NCBI RefSeq assembly: GCF_029537485.1
Contig: NZ_JARPUS010000019.1
Coordinates: 1 to 64,000, forward strand
Direction of reading: 5' to 3'
DNA length: 64,000 bases
Source: Pseudomonas sp. GOM6
Lineage (GTDB): Bacteria > Pseudomonadota > Gammaproteobacteria > Pseudomonadales > Pseudomonadaceae
Shown: in pieces, positions 33,451-44,100 of the stretch
How positions within the stretch are numbered: position 1 is the first letter of the stretch
How the letters are laid out: each line of letters begins with the position of its first letter
Program-made: the position numbers and the translations under genes
Notes under the pieces: generated by a model
Told to the model about the DNA's origin: nothing
Databases searched by the model: none
The model's input: the letters and a program-made list of their open reading frames with translations, nothing else

Positions 33451-36378
33451 GTGTTTACTGCTTATCATGCAAAGTACTACGCTCAAGAGCTCATTCGGCG
33501 CCACGCTTCTGACGACGTTGGCCGCCTTTCGCAATCCCTATTCGACGCTAGCGTTGATCTGAATCCGCATCAGATCGAAGCTGCGCTGTTCGCACTTCGA
33601 AACCCCTTGCAGGAAGGTGTGCTGCTCGCTGATGAAGTGGGGTTGGGCAAAACCATTGAGGCCGCATTGGTGGTTTGCCAGTACTGGGCCGAGCGCCGTC
33701 GTCGGCTGCTGGTCATATGTCCAGCCAGCCTCCGCAAGCAATGGGCGCAGGAGCTGCACGACAAATTCGCAGTACCTACTACCGTTGTGGATGCTGTTTC
33801 CCTGCGCAAGCAGTCGACTGGAGGCATCCTCGCCACTCTGCAACGACAGGTTGGTAAGGTGGTAGTGATCATGTCCTACCAGTTTGCCGCCAAGCTGGAA
33901 GCCGAGCTGCGGGTCGTGCCTTGGGATGTGGTGGTCATCGACGAAGCGCATAAGCTCCGCAACGCACACCGCTCCAGTAACCGCACTGGGCAGGCGCTCA
34001 AACGAGCGTTGCAAGGCCGCAAGAAGATACTTCTCACTGCCACGCCGCTGCAAAACTCGCTGATGGAGCTGTATGGCCTATCCACTCTAATCGACGAGCA
34101 CATGTTCGGGGACGAAACCGCCTTTCGTAAGCAGTTCATGAACAGCGGAACGGGGTTGGACGAACTGCGCGAGCGTCTAGCCAGCTTCGCCAAACGCACA
34201 CTGCGTCGAGACGTGCTGGAGTACATCAAGTATACCGAGCGCAAGGCCCTCACTCAGCCGTTCAACCCCACCGACGACGAGCAGGCCCTTTACGAGCGCA
34301 TCTCGGCTTTCCTACAAAAGGAAGCTTCTTACGCCTTGCCCAAGCAGCAGCGCCACCTCACTGCACTGATCTTGCGCAAGCTGCTGGCCTCCAGTTCGCA
34401 CGCCGTTGCTGCCACCTTGGTCACCATCCGCGAGCGCCTGCTGGGCTTGCTCACGGCGGACAAGGCGGAAGATGACGGCAGCCAACTGGTCGAACAGCTT
34501 ATCGCTGAAGACGATCTTGAGCAGGACTACCTGGAAGAGGAAGCCGGCGAGGCTGAGGACGACGCCGAAGAGCTCACGCCTGAGCCAGCAGAATGCAGCA
34601 AACCGGATCTTTCAAAAGATTCCCAGACCGTTCGGGCTGCAATCACTGCCGAGATCGAGGAACTGACAGCGTTCGTCGATGCTGCCCAAGCACTGCAAAC
34701 CGACACCAAGGCGCAGGCTCTTCTGAAGGCACTCGCACTGGGATTCGGCAAGATGGCCGAATTGAACGCGCCACGTAAGGCCATCATCTTCACTGAATCC
34801 AAGCGCACGCAGGAGTACCTGCACCGTTTCCTCTCGGCCAACGGCTACGCGGGCAAATTGGTATTGTTCAGCGGTACCAACAACCATGAAGACTCCACCG
34901 CCATTTACCAGCGCTGGCTAGACGAGCACAAAGGCAAGGATCGCGTGACCGGCTCGCCGCAAGTAGATCGTCGCACCGCGCTCATTGACCATTTCCGCAA
35001 GGACGACGGCACTGGTGCGGAAATCATGATCGCCACCGAAGCGGCAGCCGAAGGCGTCAACTTGCAGTTTTGCGCGCTGATCATCAACTACGATCTGCCG
35101 TGGAACCCGCAACGCGTCGAACAGCGCATTGGCCGTTGCCACCGCTACGGTCAGCGTTTCGATGTGGTGGTCATCAACTTCCTCAACACCCGCAACCAGG
35201 CCGACCAGCGCGTACTGGAGCTGCTCACTGAGAAATTCAGCCTGTTCTCCGGCGTGTTCGGCGCAAGCGATGAAGTGCTGGGCCGCATTGAAGGCGGCAT
35301 CGACTTCGAGAAACGCATTCTCCAGATCTACGACACCTGTCGTCAGCCCGAGCAGATCGAAGCCGCTTTCAATGCCCTGCAAGCGGAGTTGGAAGAGTCA
35401 ATAACCGACCGCATCAAAGACACTCAGTCCCAGCTCTTGGAGAATTTTGATGAGGATGTCCACGACCGGCTCAAACTGCGGTTGGACGAGGCCGAAGCGC
35501 GGCTCGACAAACTGGGGCGATGGTTCTGGGGGGTTACCCGCTATGCGCTCAATGACCGAGCACGCTTCGACGAGCAATCCTACGCGTTCTCTCTGAGTTC
35601 GCCGCCAACTGGAATCGCCACAGGCCGCTACCAGCTCATTCGTGGTGCGGCGCAGCCGGACATGCTGGCACATGCCTACCGCCTCAGCCACCCGCTTGGG
35701 GAATGGAGCATTGAAGCCAGCCTGAGTGCGGCAACGCCCGTCGCCACCTTGAAGCTCGACTACAGCAAACACGGCGCACGAATCTCCGTCATCGAGAGAC
35801 TGCGCGGTATGTCCGGCTGGCTGACGCTAGCCCGGCTGGAAGTCACCGCCTTCGAGACCACCGAGGCGCTGCTGTTCTCCGGTCTCACTGACGATGGTCA
35901 AGTGTTGGATCAGGAAGCCTGCGAAAAGCTGATGGCCATTCCAGCAGCAGGCAAACCCACTCCCTTGAGCACTACCGTGCCCGAGGCACTGCTGGCCAAC
36001 AGCCAGCGCGCGGTCGCCGCCACCATAGCCCAGGTACTGGAAGCCAACCAGCGCCTCTTCAATGAAGAACGGGACAAACTGGAACGCTGGGCTGACGACA
36101 AGCTGCTGGCCGCAGAGGAAGCCCTGAAGAACACCAAGGCACGCATCGCACAGTTGAAGCGCGACACCCGCAAGGCTGTCACCTTGCAGGAGCAAGACGG
36201 CATCCAGCGCGAACTGTCTGAGCTGGAGCGCCAACAGCGAAAGCAACGCCAAGAGATCTTCTCCGTCGAAGACGAGATCATCGAGCGTCGAGACGTCCTC
36301 ATCCAGGTTCTGCAAGAGCGCCTGAAGCAGACCACCGAGGAAGAACGCCTCTTCACCATTCATTGGTCTGTCGTTTGA
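33451..36378 (+). CDS. SNF2-family helicase of the methylase-linked defence block
   Basis: A 975-aa SF2/SNF2 ATPase. Domains: SNF2 N-lobe with LLADEVGLGKTIEA (about 57-70), DEAH box VVIDEAHKLRN and LLTATPLQN; an acidic insert (about 345-380); C-lobe with KAIIFTESKRTQEY, ATEAAAEGVNLQ and VEQRIGRCHRYGQ; a long coiled coil (about 850-965). The start is GTG at 33451, with AAGGAGC 8 bases upstream. It lies 57 bp before the methyltransferase and likely forms one operon with it. Such helicases accompany methyltransferases in several phage-defence systems; the role in this one is not established from sequence. Confidence 0.88.
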   Translation: MFTAYHAKYYAQELIRRHASDDVGRLSQSLFDASVDLNPHQIEAALFALRNPLQEGVLLADEVGLGKTIEAALVVCQYWAERRRRLLVICPASLRKQWAQELHDKFAVPTTVVDAVSLRKQSTGGILATLQRQVGKVVVIMSYQFAAKLEAELRVVPWDVVVIDEAHKLRNAHRSSNRTGQALKRALQGRKKILLTATPLQNSLMELYGLSTLIDEHMFGDETAFRKQFMNSGTGLDELRERLASFAKRTLRRDVLEYIKYTERKALTQPFNPTDDEQALYERISAFLQKEASYALPKQQRHLTALILRKLLASSSHAVAATLVTIRERLLGLLTADKAEDDGSQLVEQLIAEDDLEQDYLEEEAGEAEDDAEELTPEPAECSKPDLSKDSQTVRAAITAEIEELTAFVDAAQALQTDTKAQALLKALALGFGKMAELNAPRKAIIFTESKRTQEYLHRFLSANGYAGKLVLFSGTNNHEDSTAIYQRWLDEHKGKDRVTGSPQVDRRTALIDHFRKDDGTGAEIMIATEAAAEGVNLQFCALIINYDLPWNPQRVEQRIGRCHRYGQRFDVVVINFLNTRNQADQRVLELLTEKFSLFSGVFGASDEVLGRIEGGIDFEKRILQIYDTCRQPEQIEAAFNALQAELEESITDRIKDTQSQLLENFDEDVHDRLKLRLDEAEARLDKLGRWFWGVTRYALNDRARFDEQSYAFSLSSPPTGIATGRYQLIRGAAQPDMLAHAYRLSHPLGEWSIEASLSAATPVATLKLDYSKHGARISVIERLRGMSGWLTLARLEVTAFETTEALLFSGLTDDGQVLDQEACEKLMAIPAAGKPTPLSTTVPEALLANSQRAVAATIAQVLEANQRLFNEERDKLERWADDKLLAAEEALKNTKARIAQLKRDTRKAVTLQEQDGIQRELSELERQQRKQRQEIFSVEDEIIERRDVLIQVLQERLKQTTEEERLFTIHWSVV

Positions 36379-36434
36379 CATGAACTGCCGCTGATTTAGC
36401 GACACTACCAAAAAGATTTCAGGGGAACCGGCCC

Positions 36435-39400
36435 GTGGGCACCATGAACGACAAAAAACGCCAGCAGCTCATCAGCAAGCTCAGAGAGATGTTCCAGATG
36501 GACCAGGCGGAACTGGACTTTGGCATCTACCGCATTATGAACGCCAAGCGGGACGAGATCAGTCAGTTCCTAGAGCAAGACCTGCTGCCCACTTTGCGCA
36601 CCACGCTGCAAGAGTTTCAACCGGGCGGCATGGCCGACAAGCAAAAAGAGCTGGCCGATACAATTGCCAATGCCAAGAAGCTCAAGATCGACCCCGACAG
36701 CCTTGAGGTGGTGCAACAGCTGAAAGCCGAGCTAGCCGAAGGTGGTGATCTAGATCGCATGGAAGACCAGGTGTATTCAGATCTCTACACCTTCTTCAGT
36801 CGCTACTACCAGGACGGCGATTTCCTTTCTTTGCGTCGCTATAAAGAGGGTGTGTATGCCATGCCCTACGAAGGCGAAGAGGTGAAACTGCACTGGGCGA
36901 ACGCAGACCAGTACTACATCAAATCTGCCGAGAACTTCACCCGGTATGCCTTCAAAACCTCTCAGGGGCGTGTGCGCTTCGAGCTTACCTATGTCAGCAC
37001 CGAGCGAGATAACAACAAAGCCAGTGAAGGCGGCGAACGCAGATTCATTCTCGCTGACGCCCCGCTGTTCTTGGATGGTGAGGATCTGGTCATCTACTTC
37101 GAGTACCGTCCTGATGCAGAAAAGCGGAAACAAAAAGACCTGAACGCTCAAGCCATTGAGGGCTTGCTTAGCCTGCCGGAGGGTGCCCCATTGTCACAAG
37201 GCGTTCCTAGTTGGGGCGCTTGGAAGGGAGCCCTCTCTCAACTGGCTGCGACAGAAAAGAACAAGACCCGCACACTTCTCGAGAAGCATCTGACCGACTA
37301 TACCGCGCGCAACAGCTTCGACTACTTCATTCACAAAGACTTGGGGCGCTTTTTGCGCAGGGAGCTGGACTTCTTTGTTAAAAATGAGGTGATGCACCTG
37401 GATGACATTGAGAGTGACTCGGCCCCCAAAGTTCAAAGTTATTTGGCTCGAATCAAAGCCACGCGTCGAATTGCTCATAAGTTGATCGACTTCCTGGCGC
37501 AGCTGGAAAATTTCCAGAAGCGGCTCTGGCTCAAGCGAAAGTTTGTGTTGGAGACAAACTGGCTGATCACGCTGGACCGCGTTCCTGAAGCCCTTTACCC
37601 AGCTATTTGCGACGCAGCAGAGACTCCCATTTGTGATTGGGATGGTAAGGCACGCAACCAGCGTAAAGAGTGGATTCGACTCTTCGCCATCGATCAACAG
37701 GTTGTGCAGCCTGCTGAAAGCAAGGACGGTGAGCTGTTCTGTGAGGCAGCGGTGCCGTACTCGGCACCATTGACGCCAGCATTCCTGAAGGCCCATCCAT
37801 ATCTCACACTCGACACGGCGTTTTTGGATGATGAGTTGAAGTACGACATCTTGTCGCGCATTGGTGATCTGGATGAAGCCACCCAAGGCGTACTTGTCCA
37901 TGGAGAGAACTTTCAGGCGCTGAACCTGCTTAGCGAGCGTTATCGAGAGCAGATCAAGACCATCTACATCGACCCGCCCTACAACACCGGCAGCGACGAG
38001 TTCATCTACAAGGATGCCTATCAGCGTTCATCCTGGATGTCCTTGATGCACGACCGGCTGCTGGCAGGCAAGGCGCTACAGTCGCCGGAGGGCACCATCA
38101 CGGTCAGCATCGACGACGATGAGATGCACCGGCTCGCAACACTGCTCAACGTTACCTACGGAGACCACGAACTGGCCAAGCTGGTGTGGGATCGCAATCG
38201 AAAGAATGACGCTAAGTTCTTCTCGGTCGGCCACGAATACATGCTGGTATGGGCGAAGGACAAGGATCACCTGGTTCAACAAGGCGTCAAGTTCAGAGAA
38301 CCCAAGGAAGGATTGGACGAGGCCAAGAAGGTCTTTCAGAAGTTGATGAAGACGCATGCCGAAAACTGGGATGCCATTCGGGAGGGCTGGAAGGCGTGGT
38401 TCGACGATATCCCGGTCTCAGACCCTCGGCGGCGTCTCTTGCGATTCAACAAGGTCAATGCTCGTGGACCGTATCGTGATGACCGAGACTTGAGTTGGCC
38501 CGGCGGCGGAGGCCCTCGGTATGAAGTGTTACACCCAGATACTGGTCGCCCCTGCAAGATACCTTCTCGTGGCTGGATCTTTCCGAACGCAGAGAGGTTT
38601 TGGGAGGAGTATGAGAAAGGGCGGATCTGTTTCGGTGAAGACGAATCGAAGATTCCAAGTGGCATCACTTATCTATTTGAAGAGAACGAGGGGCAGGTGA
38701 TGCCCAGCGTTTTTTATAGCTATGCACAAACTGCTAGCCAACGATTTGACGCGCTTTTTGGACAAAGAGCTTTTGATAACCCCAAGCCTTGGCCAGATCT
38801 GATGCGGATGATTCGCTACTTGGATACAGGTGGTGGGACGGTGCTCGACTACTTCGCAGGCTCGGGCTCGACTGGACACGCCGCTATCGATTTGCGAAGA
38901 GAACACCAGATTGACCAGCGATATGTGTTGGTCGAGATGGGGGCGCACTTTGACAAGGTTCTCAAACCGCGCATCCAAAAAGCGGGGTACGCCTCTTCGT
39001 GGGCAGACGGTCTGCCGATGTCCAAAGACGGTGTCTCGCAAATCGTCAAATACGTGCGGTTGGAGTCCTACGAGGACGCTTGTGATAACTTGACATTGGC
39101 ACGCACTGCAGACCAGCAGGCTCTTCTGGACAGCGTTCCAAGCTTTCGGGAAGGCTACGTCCTCAACTACATGCTTGAAGTGGAAAGTCGGGACAGCCTG
39201 CTCAACATGAGTCGCTTCATCGACCCCTTCAACGTGGAGATGTCGATCACGCGCAATGATGAAAGCCGGCGCGTAAAGTTGGATTTGGTCGAGACCTTCA
39301 ACTATTTGCTGGGCCTGCGCGTGAAAAGCATCCGCCGTGTCAAGGGCGTGCTCGAAGTTACTGGGGCCTCACCTGCTGGTGATCAGATTCTTGTTTTGTG

Positions 39401-39605
39401 GCGCAACACGACAGAGGTCGATAGCCAAGCTCTGAACGACTGGTTTGATAAACAGGCCTACAACAGCCGCGACACAGAGTTCGATCTGATCTATGTGAAC
39501 GGTGACAACAATATCGAAAACCTGCGTCGAGCGGATGAGACCTGGAAGGTCCGTCTGATTGAGGAGGACTTCCACGCCCGCATGTTCGCGTTGGAGGGGG
39601 CCTGA
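36435..39605 (+). CDS. Type III-like N6-adenine DNA methyltransferase
   Basis: A 1056-aa methyltransferase of the beta class: catalytic motif IV DPPYNTGSDEF (about 511-521) precedes the S-adenosylmethionine motif I VLDYFAGSGSTGHAA (about 800-814). The N-terminal 500 residues are far longer than in ordinary type III Mod proteins and may carry extra specificity or partner functions. I keep the GTG at 36435 because AGGGGA lies 8 bases upstream; ATG at 36444 is an alternative. It abuts the ATPase gene with one base between. The counterpart in P. aeruginosa is probably PA2735. Recognition sequence unknown. Confidence 0.9.
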   Translation: MGTMNDKKRQQLISKLREMFQMDQAELDFGIYRIMNAKRDEISQFLEQDLLPTLRTTLQEFQPGGMADKQKELADTIANAKKLKIDPDSLEVVQQLKAELAEGGDLDRMEDQVYSDLYTFFSRYYQDGDFLSLRRYKEGVYAMPYEGEEVKLHWANADQYYIKSAENFTRYAFKTSQGRVRFELTYVSTERDNNKASEGGERRFILADAPLFLDGEDLVIYFEYRPDAEKRKQKDLNAQAIEGLLSLPEGAPLSQGVPSWGAWKGALSQLAATEKNKTRTLLEKHLTDYTARNSFDYFIHKDLGRFLRRELDFFVKNEVMHLDDIESDSAPKVQSYLARIKATRRIAHKLIDFLAQLENFQKRLWLKRKFVLETNWLITLDRVPEALYPAICDAAETPICDWDGKARNQRKEWIRLFAIDQQVVQPAESKDGELFCEAAVPYSAPLTPAFLKAHPYLTLDTAFLDDELKYDILSRIGDLDEATQGVLVHGENFQALNLLSERYREQIKTIYIDPPYNTGSDEFIYKDAYQRSSWMSLMHDRLLAGKALQSPEGTITVSIDDDEMHRLATLLNVTYGDHELAKLVWDRNRKNDAKFFSVGHEYMLVWAKDKDHLVQQGVKFREPKEGLDEAKKVFQKLMKTHAENWDAIREGWKAWFDDIPVSDPRRRLLRFNKVNARGPYRDDRDLSWPGGGGPRYEVLHPDTGRPCKIPSRGWIFPNAERFWEEYEKGRICFGEDESKIPSGITYLFEENEGQVMPSVFYSYAQTASQRFDALFGQRAFDNPKPWPDLMRMIRYLDTGGGTVLDYFAGSGSTGHAAIDLRREHQIDQRYVLVEMGAHFDKVLKPRIQKAGYASSWADGLPMSKDGVSQIVKYVRLESYEDACDNLTLARTADQQALLDSVPSFREGYVLNYMLEVESRDSLLNMSRFIDPFNVEMSITRNDESRRVKLDLVETFNYLLGLRVKSIRRVKGVLEVTGASPAGDQILVLWRNTTEVDSQALNDWFDKQAYNSRDTEFDLIYVNGDNNIENLRRADETWKVRLIEEDFHARMFALEGA

Positions 39606-39606
39606 G

Positions 39607-41148
39607 ATGAGCAAGATCGTAAAGGTCGAGTTCACCAAGCTCAAACGTCTCAAGGAGCTCATGATTGAGTTTCCTGAAAAAGGCGTTGTTGCATTGATGG
39701 GTGAGAACGGCATTGGCAAGTCCACTGTGTTGCACGCTTTGGCCTGCCTATACCGACCTCATGAACACCTGCAGGTCAAGAAATCTGACATCGGTAGCTG
39801 GTGGACTGATTGGTTTGTGCCACACACCGGGAACTATTGGCGTGGATCATCGCTTCGAGTTTACTTTTCAGACAGCCCGGATGGGGTCGTCTACTGCAAA
39901 GAAGAGGATCGCTGGCAGCCAAGAAAATTGAACCGCCGAGAGCGATACAACCGCTTCATTGGTCTTCAAAGTTGCATGCCACACATTGAGGTGGAGAGCC
40001 AGAAGACGCGCTTCGAGTTTGTTGTCTCGGACCTCGATCTCAGCGCGAAGAAGCAACAAGATATGGTTGACGCTGCGTCGCTCATTCTCAACCGGCGCTA
40101 CAAGGCAATAAAACGAGGCAGCAAGGGTACGGGTTTGCGTCGTTTTCTGGTCGCAACAGTTGAGCAAGGAAGGCCACCAGCGGAGAGCTCTTACACCTCT
40201 CACTACATGGGGGCAGGGGAATACAAGGTACTTAAACTCATACAGGAAGTCATTAGCGCGCCCGACGAAGGGTTCCTGATAATCGAAGAGATTGAGGTCT
40301 CCATCCATGAGGCGGCCTTAAGGCGGTTGGTGACTTGGCTGATCGAACAGGCAGATAAGAAGAATCTCCAGATCGTCCTCTCGACGCATTGGCCCAGAAT
40401 CGTTGAGTTTGCCAAGGAGCTGTCCATTCGATCCCTTCATGCAACCCCCGAAAAAGTTGTTTGCATCAATGGCTTTCGCCCGATGTCGTTGCACCGTATG
40501 AGTGGCAATGAAGCAGATATGCGTGTGATCAACATTTGGGTAGAAGATTCATTGGCCAGGTGCATCGTGCAGCAAGTATGTACGGAGCTGGGTATTCTTC
40601 CCAACATGGTGATTTCGTCGTTCGGCGCGATAGACAACGCTTTCTCCGTTGGCGCTGTGCTTGAGTTGGAGGGGCGTGACATCAACAAGAATTTGGTGGT
40701 TACGGACGGTGATCGTTATCCCACGGAGGACGACAAGAAGACGCAGATCCAGAGAGCATTGAGCGGAACAGGAGAAGCCTTGGTGAAGGCACAGCAAGAT
40801 GCCCAACGCTGGTTTGTGCAGTTCGAGCCACTGATGCCTGATGGAGGTAGAGTCAACCCGGAGCGCTTCCTTCTTGAGGCGGCCCGAAGGACGGCGGATG
40901 CAGGCCAAGCCAATCCCTGGATCAACAACTTTCTGGAGTTTGTCGATCAGAACGTGTTTCCTGACCCTGACAAATCCATCATCTTCAATCTGCACAAGAA
41001 TTTTAGCTTGAGTGTTGAGAACATCGAGCGGTTCTTGATCGAAGCAGCGACCAAGGACGCAGCGTGGCCGTTTTTCACTGACAGCGTTCGTCAGCGGTTG
41101 AGGGAGTCAGCTGGCAATCTAGGGCTGGATCTGAAGGAGGCTGTGTGA
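39607..41148 (+). CDS. ABC-type ATPase with Toprim-like nuclease half (OLD-like)
   Basis: A 513-aa protein. The N-terminal half is an SMC/RecF-like ATPase: Walker A MGENGIGKST (from about 35), Walker B LIIEEIEVSIHEAAL (about 220-234) and switch STHWPRIVEFA. The second half has features of a Toprim domain: VEDSLARCIVQQV (Glu near 311) and LVVTDGDRYP (DxD near 366), as in OLD-family nucleases. It starts one base after the methyltransferase stop and overlaps the next gene by one base. The ATPase assignment is firm; the Toprim reading is my inference. Confidence 0.82.
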   Translation: MSKIVKVEFTKLKRLKELMIEFPEKGVVALMGENGIGKSTVLHALACLYRPHEHLQVKKSDIGSWWTDWFVPHTGNYWRGSSLRVYFSDSPDGVVYCKEEDRWQPRKLNRRERYNRFIGLQSCMPHIEVESQKTRFEFVVSDLDLSAKKQQDMVDAASLILNRRYKAIKRGSKGTGLRRFLVATVEQGRPPAESSYTSHYMGAGEYKVLKLIQEVISAPDEGFLIIEEIEVSIHEAALRRLVTWLIEQADKKNLQIVLSTHWPRIVEFAKELSIRSLHATPEKVVCINGFRPMSLHRMSGNEADMRVINIWVEDSLARCIVQQVCTELGILPNMVISSFGAIDNAFSVGAVLELEGRDINKNLVVTDGDRYPTEDDKKTQIQRALSGTGEALVKAQQDAQRWFVQFEPLMPDGGRVNPERFLLEAARRTADAGQANPWINNFLEFVDQNVFPDPDKSIIFNLHKNFSLSVENIERFLIEAATKDAAWPFFTDSVRQRLRESAGNLGLDLKEAV

Positions 41149-44100
41149 TGGCTGTTCCTTTCCCCCACAAGCTAGTTTTAAATCGGTTCTTGCTGAGTCT
41201 GTTTGGCGGACATCCTCGCGAACTTGATCAGGATACCTTTCGTGAGGTCACCCGAAGACTGACCGATGAGTCGCTGGAGCTTCGCGACGAAGACGGCAGC
41301 TTCCGTTTCCGCGATGAGCTCAGTCGCATGTTGCCGAGCAATGGTCCGCTGACACGCGAGCAGTTACTGGACTATGACGCAAACATTGCCCGCCACACCA
41401 ACGCTATTTCTGAGCGGCGGGGGAATCGACTGCAGTGGAAGTACTTCCAGTACATGACGCTGCTGTTTGCCGAGGTTTACCTGGATTGGTATTTCCGCGA
41501 CCCAGATGGCCTGCTGGCAGCGCTAAATGTACATCTAGAGCATTTCAACAATGCACTGCTGGACTTCGGCGAATCCAAGAAGGTGTTGATCAGTCCTTAC
41601 ACGACGGACTCTCTGCGCAAACTGGCCCTCTGGAACGCCACAGGTAGCGGCAAGACCTTGCTGATGCACATGAACATGTTGCAGTTTCGGCACTATCTGG
41701 CCAAGAACCGGCGTACTAAGGCCATCAACCGCGTGGTGCTGTTGACACCCAACGAAGGTATGACAAACCAGCACCTGCATGAGTTGTCACTGTCTGGCAT
41801 TGCGGCAGCGCCATTTGACAAGGATACCACTGGCGGTAGCTTTGGCCTGTTCCGGGGGCAGACGGTCGATGTGATCGACATGAACAAGTTGCGCGAGGAG
41901 GGCAAGAGGAAGACCGTATCGGTCGACCAGTTCGAAACCAACAATCTAGTGTTTATCGACGAGGCGCACCGGGGCTCGCAGGGGGAGGTGTGGTCCGAAA
42001 TGCGCAGTCGGCTGGCGCAGGACGGCTTTACCTTTGAATACTCAGCCACGCTGGGTCAAGCCGTTGGCAGCGACGCCGCGCTGGCCGATGAGTATTCGAA
42101 GAGCATCCTGTTTGATTACTCGTATCGCTACTTCCATGCCGACGGCTTTGGCAAGGACTACAAAATCCTCAACATTGAAGGGCAAGAGAACAGCAAGGCC
42201 GACAGCGAGCGGAGGCGTCTGTACCTGACCGCCTGCCTGCTGAGTTATTACCAGCAGTTGCGTGTGTACGAAGACCGCCATGGGCAGTACAAAGCCTTTT
42301 CGATCGATAAGCCCCTATGGGTGTTTGTGGGGAGCAAGGTTACGGCGGTTCGGACAGAAGCCAAGCGACAAGTGTCCGATGTGGTCGATATCTTACTGTT
42401 CCTGGCGGAGCTGGTGGCCGACAAAGCTAAGACCATATTGCACATTCAAAAGCTGTTGAGTGGCGATACAGGCCTGCTTGACCAGGAGCAGCGCGACACT
42501 TTTGCCGAGGCCTTCCCATACCTTGCGCAGCTGGGTTTGGGTGCTCAGGCTGTGTTTGAAGACATCCTCAAATTACTGTTCAACGCACCTTCAGGCGGAA
42601 GCCTACATGTGGAATACCTGACCGGAGGAGACGGCGAGCTGGCCTTGCGCTTGGGGTCCGCAGAAGAACCTTTTGGTGTGGTGAATGTGGGGGATGCGAA
42701 GAAAGTGGCGACTCTGTGCGAAGAGCATCCGCAGTGGTTGCACGTTTCTGAACGGCCCTTTGGCGATTCGTTATTCCGCTCATTGAACGACAAGGGTTCC
42801 AAGCTGACTGTGCTCATCGGGTCTAAACGCTTCACGGAGGGATGGAACAGCTACCGAGTCTCGACGCTGGGTTTGATGCATGTTGGCCAGAATGAAGGCT
42901 CCGAGATCATTCAGTTGTTCGGACGCGGTGTGCGCCTCAAGGGGTTTGGTTCCAGCCTGAAGCGCAGTCGCGCCATTCACTGGGCGGCCAAAGACAAAGA
43001 CTTTTTGTGGGTAACTAAGGACGCTTATCTGCCGCTGTTGGAAACGCTGAACGTGTTCGGTGTCAAGTCTGACTACATGGAGCGTTTCAACGAGTTCCTG
43101 GAGGGCGAAGGTATCAAGAAGCCTGATGATCGGCAGGCGTTTGACATTCCGGTGCGCATCAAGCTGCCCTCTACGCCTCTGATCACAGTGAAGGTGCCCG
43201 GGAACATCAACTTCAAAAGAGAAGAAAAGGCCACGCTAGCCACAGCCGACACCATCGCGTTGAGGCCAGGGGAGATCGTGCTGGACTGGTATCCGCGCGT
43301 AGCTTCCAAGGCGAGCCGTGGCGTGGCCTTTTCTCAGATTCAGATGGGGAGAAATCGAGCATTTCTGGGTCAAGACCATCTAGCCTTCATGAATTTCGAC
43401 GCCATTTACATGGAGCTTCAGCAGCTGAAGGCAGAGCGCGGCTGGCACAACCTGAACCTGAGTCGTGACATACCTCGCGCGCTTCTACAGCCTGGCAACG
43501 ACTGGTACACCTTGTACGTGCCGTCAGAGGTCATGCAAGCCGACAGTATCGAGAAGGTCCAAGAGTGGGAAGAGATCGCGACGGCATTATTGCGCAAGTA
43601 CTGCGACCGCTTTTACAAGGTCAAGAAAGATGCGTATGAGGCGCCACATCGCATCTATCAGGAGTTGAGCCCGGCAGACCCCAATTTCATAAACGCGTAC
43701 AAGGTTCTGGTGGACCGCTCAGAAAAACTGATCATTCAGCGCCTAACTGAGCTGAATGAACACATTAGCGACGGCAACCTGAGCGACTTCAATATCGGTG
43801 GCAAGGGCGAAGCCATCTATTTTGACCAGCACCTTTACTCACCACTACTGCACTTGCGCAACGGGGTGGACAGCGACTTACTTAGCGTTAGCCCGGTACA
43901 CCTGAACGAAGGTGAACGAGACTTTGTTGTGGACTTGCGAGCCTATTGCCAGAGCCAACCTGTCTGCTTGGAGGGCAAAGAGGTTTATTTGCTTCGCAAC
44001 CAGTCCAAGGGGCGCGGCGTGGGGTTCTTTGAGGCTGGAAACTTTTACCCAGACTTCATCTTGTGGGTCTTAGACGGGAGCCGCCAACACGTCATATTCG

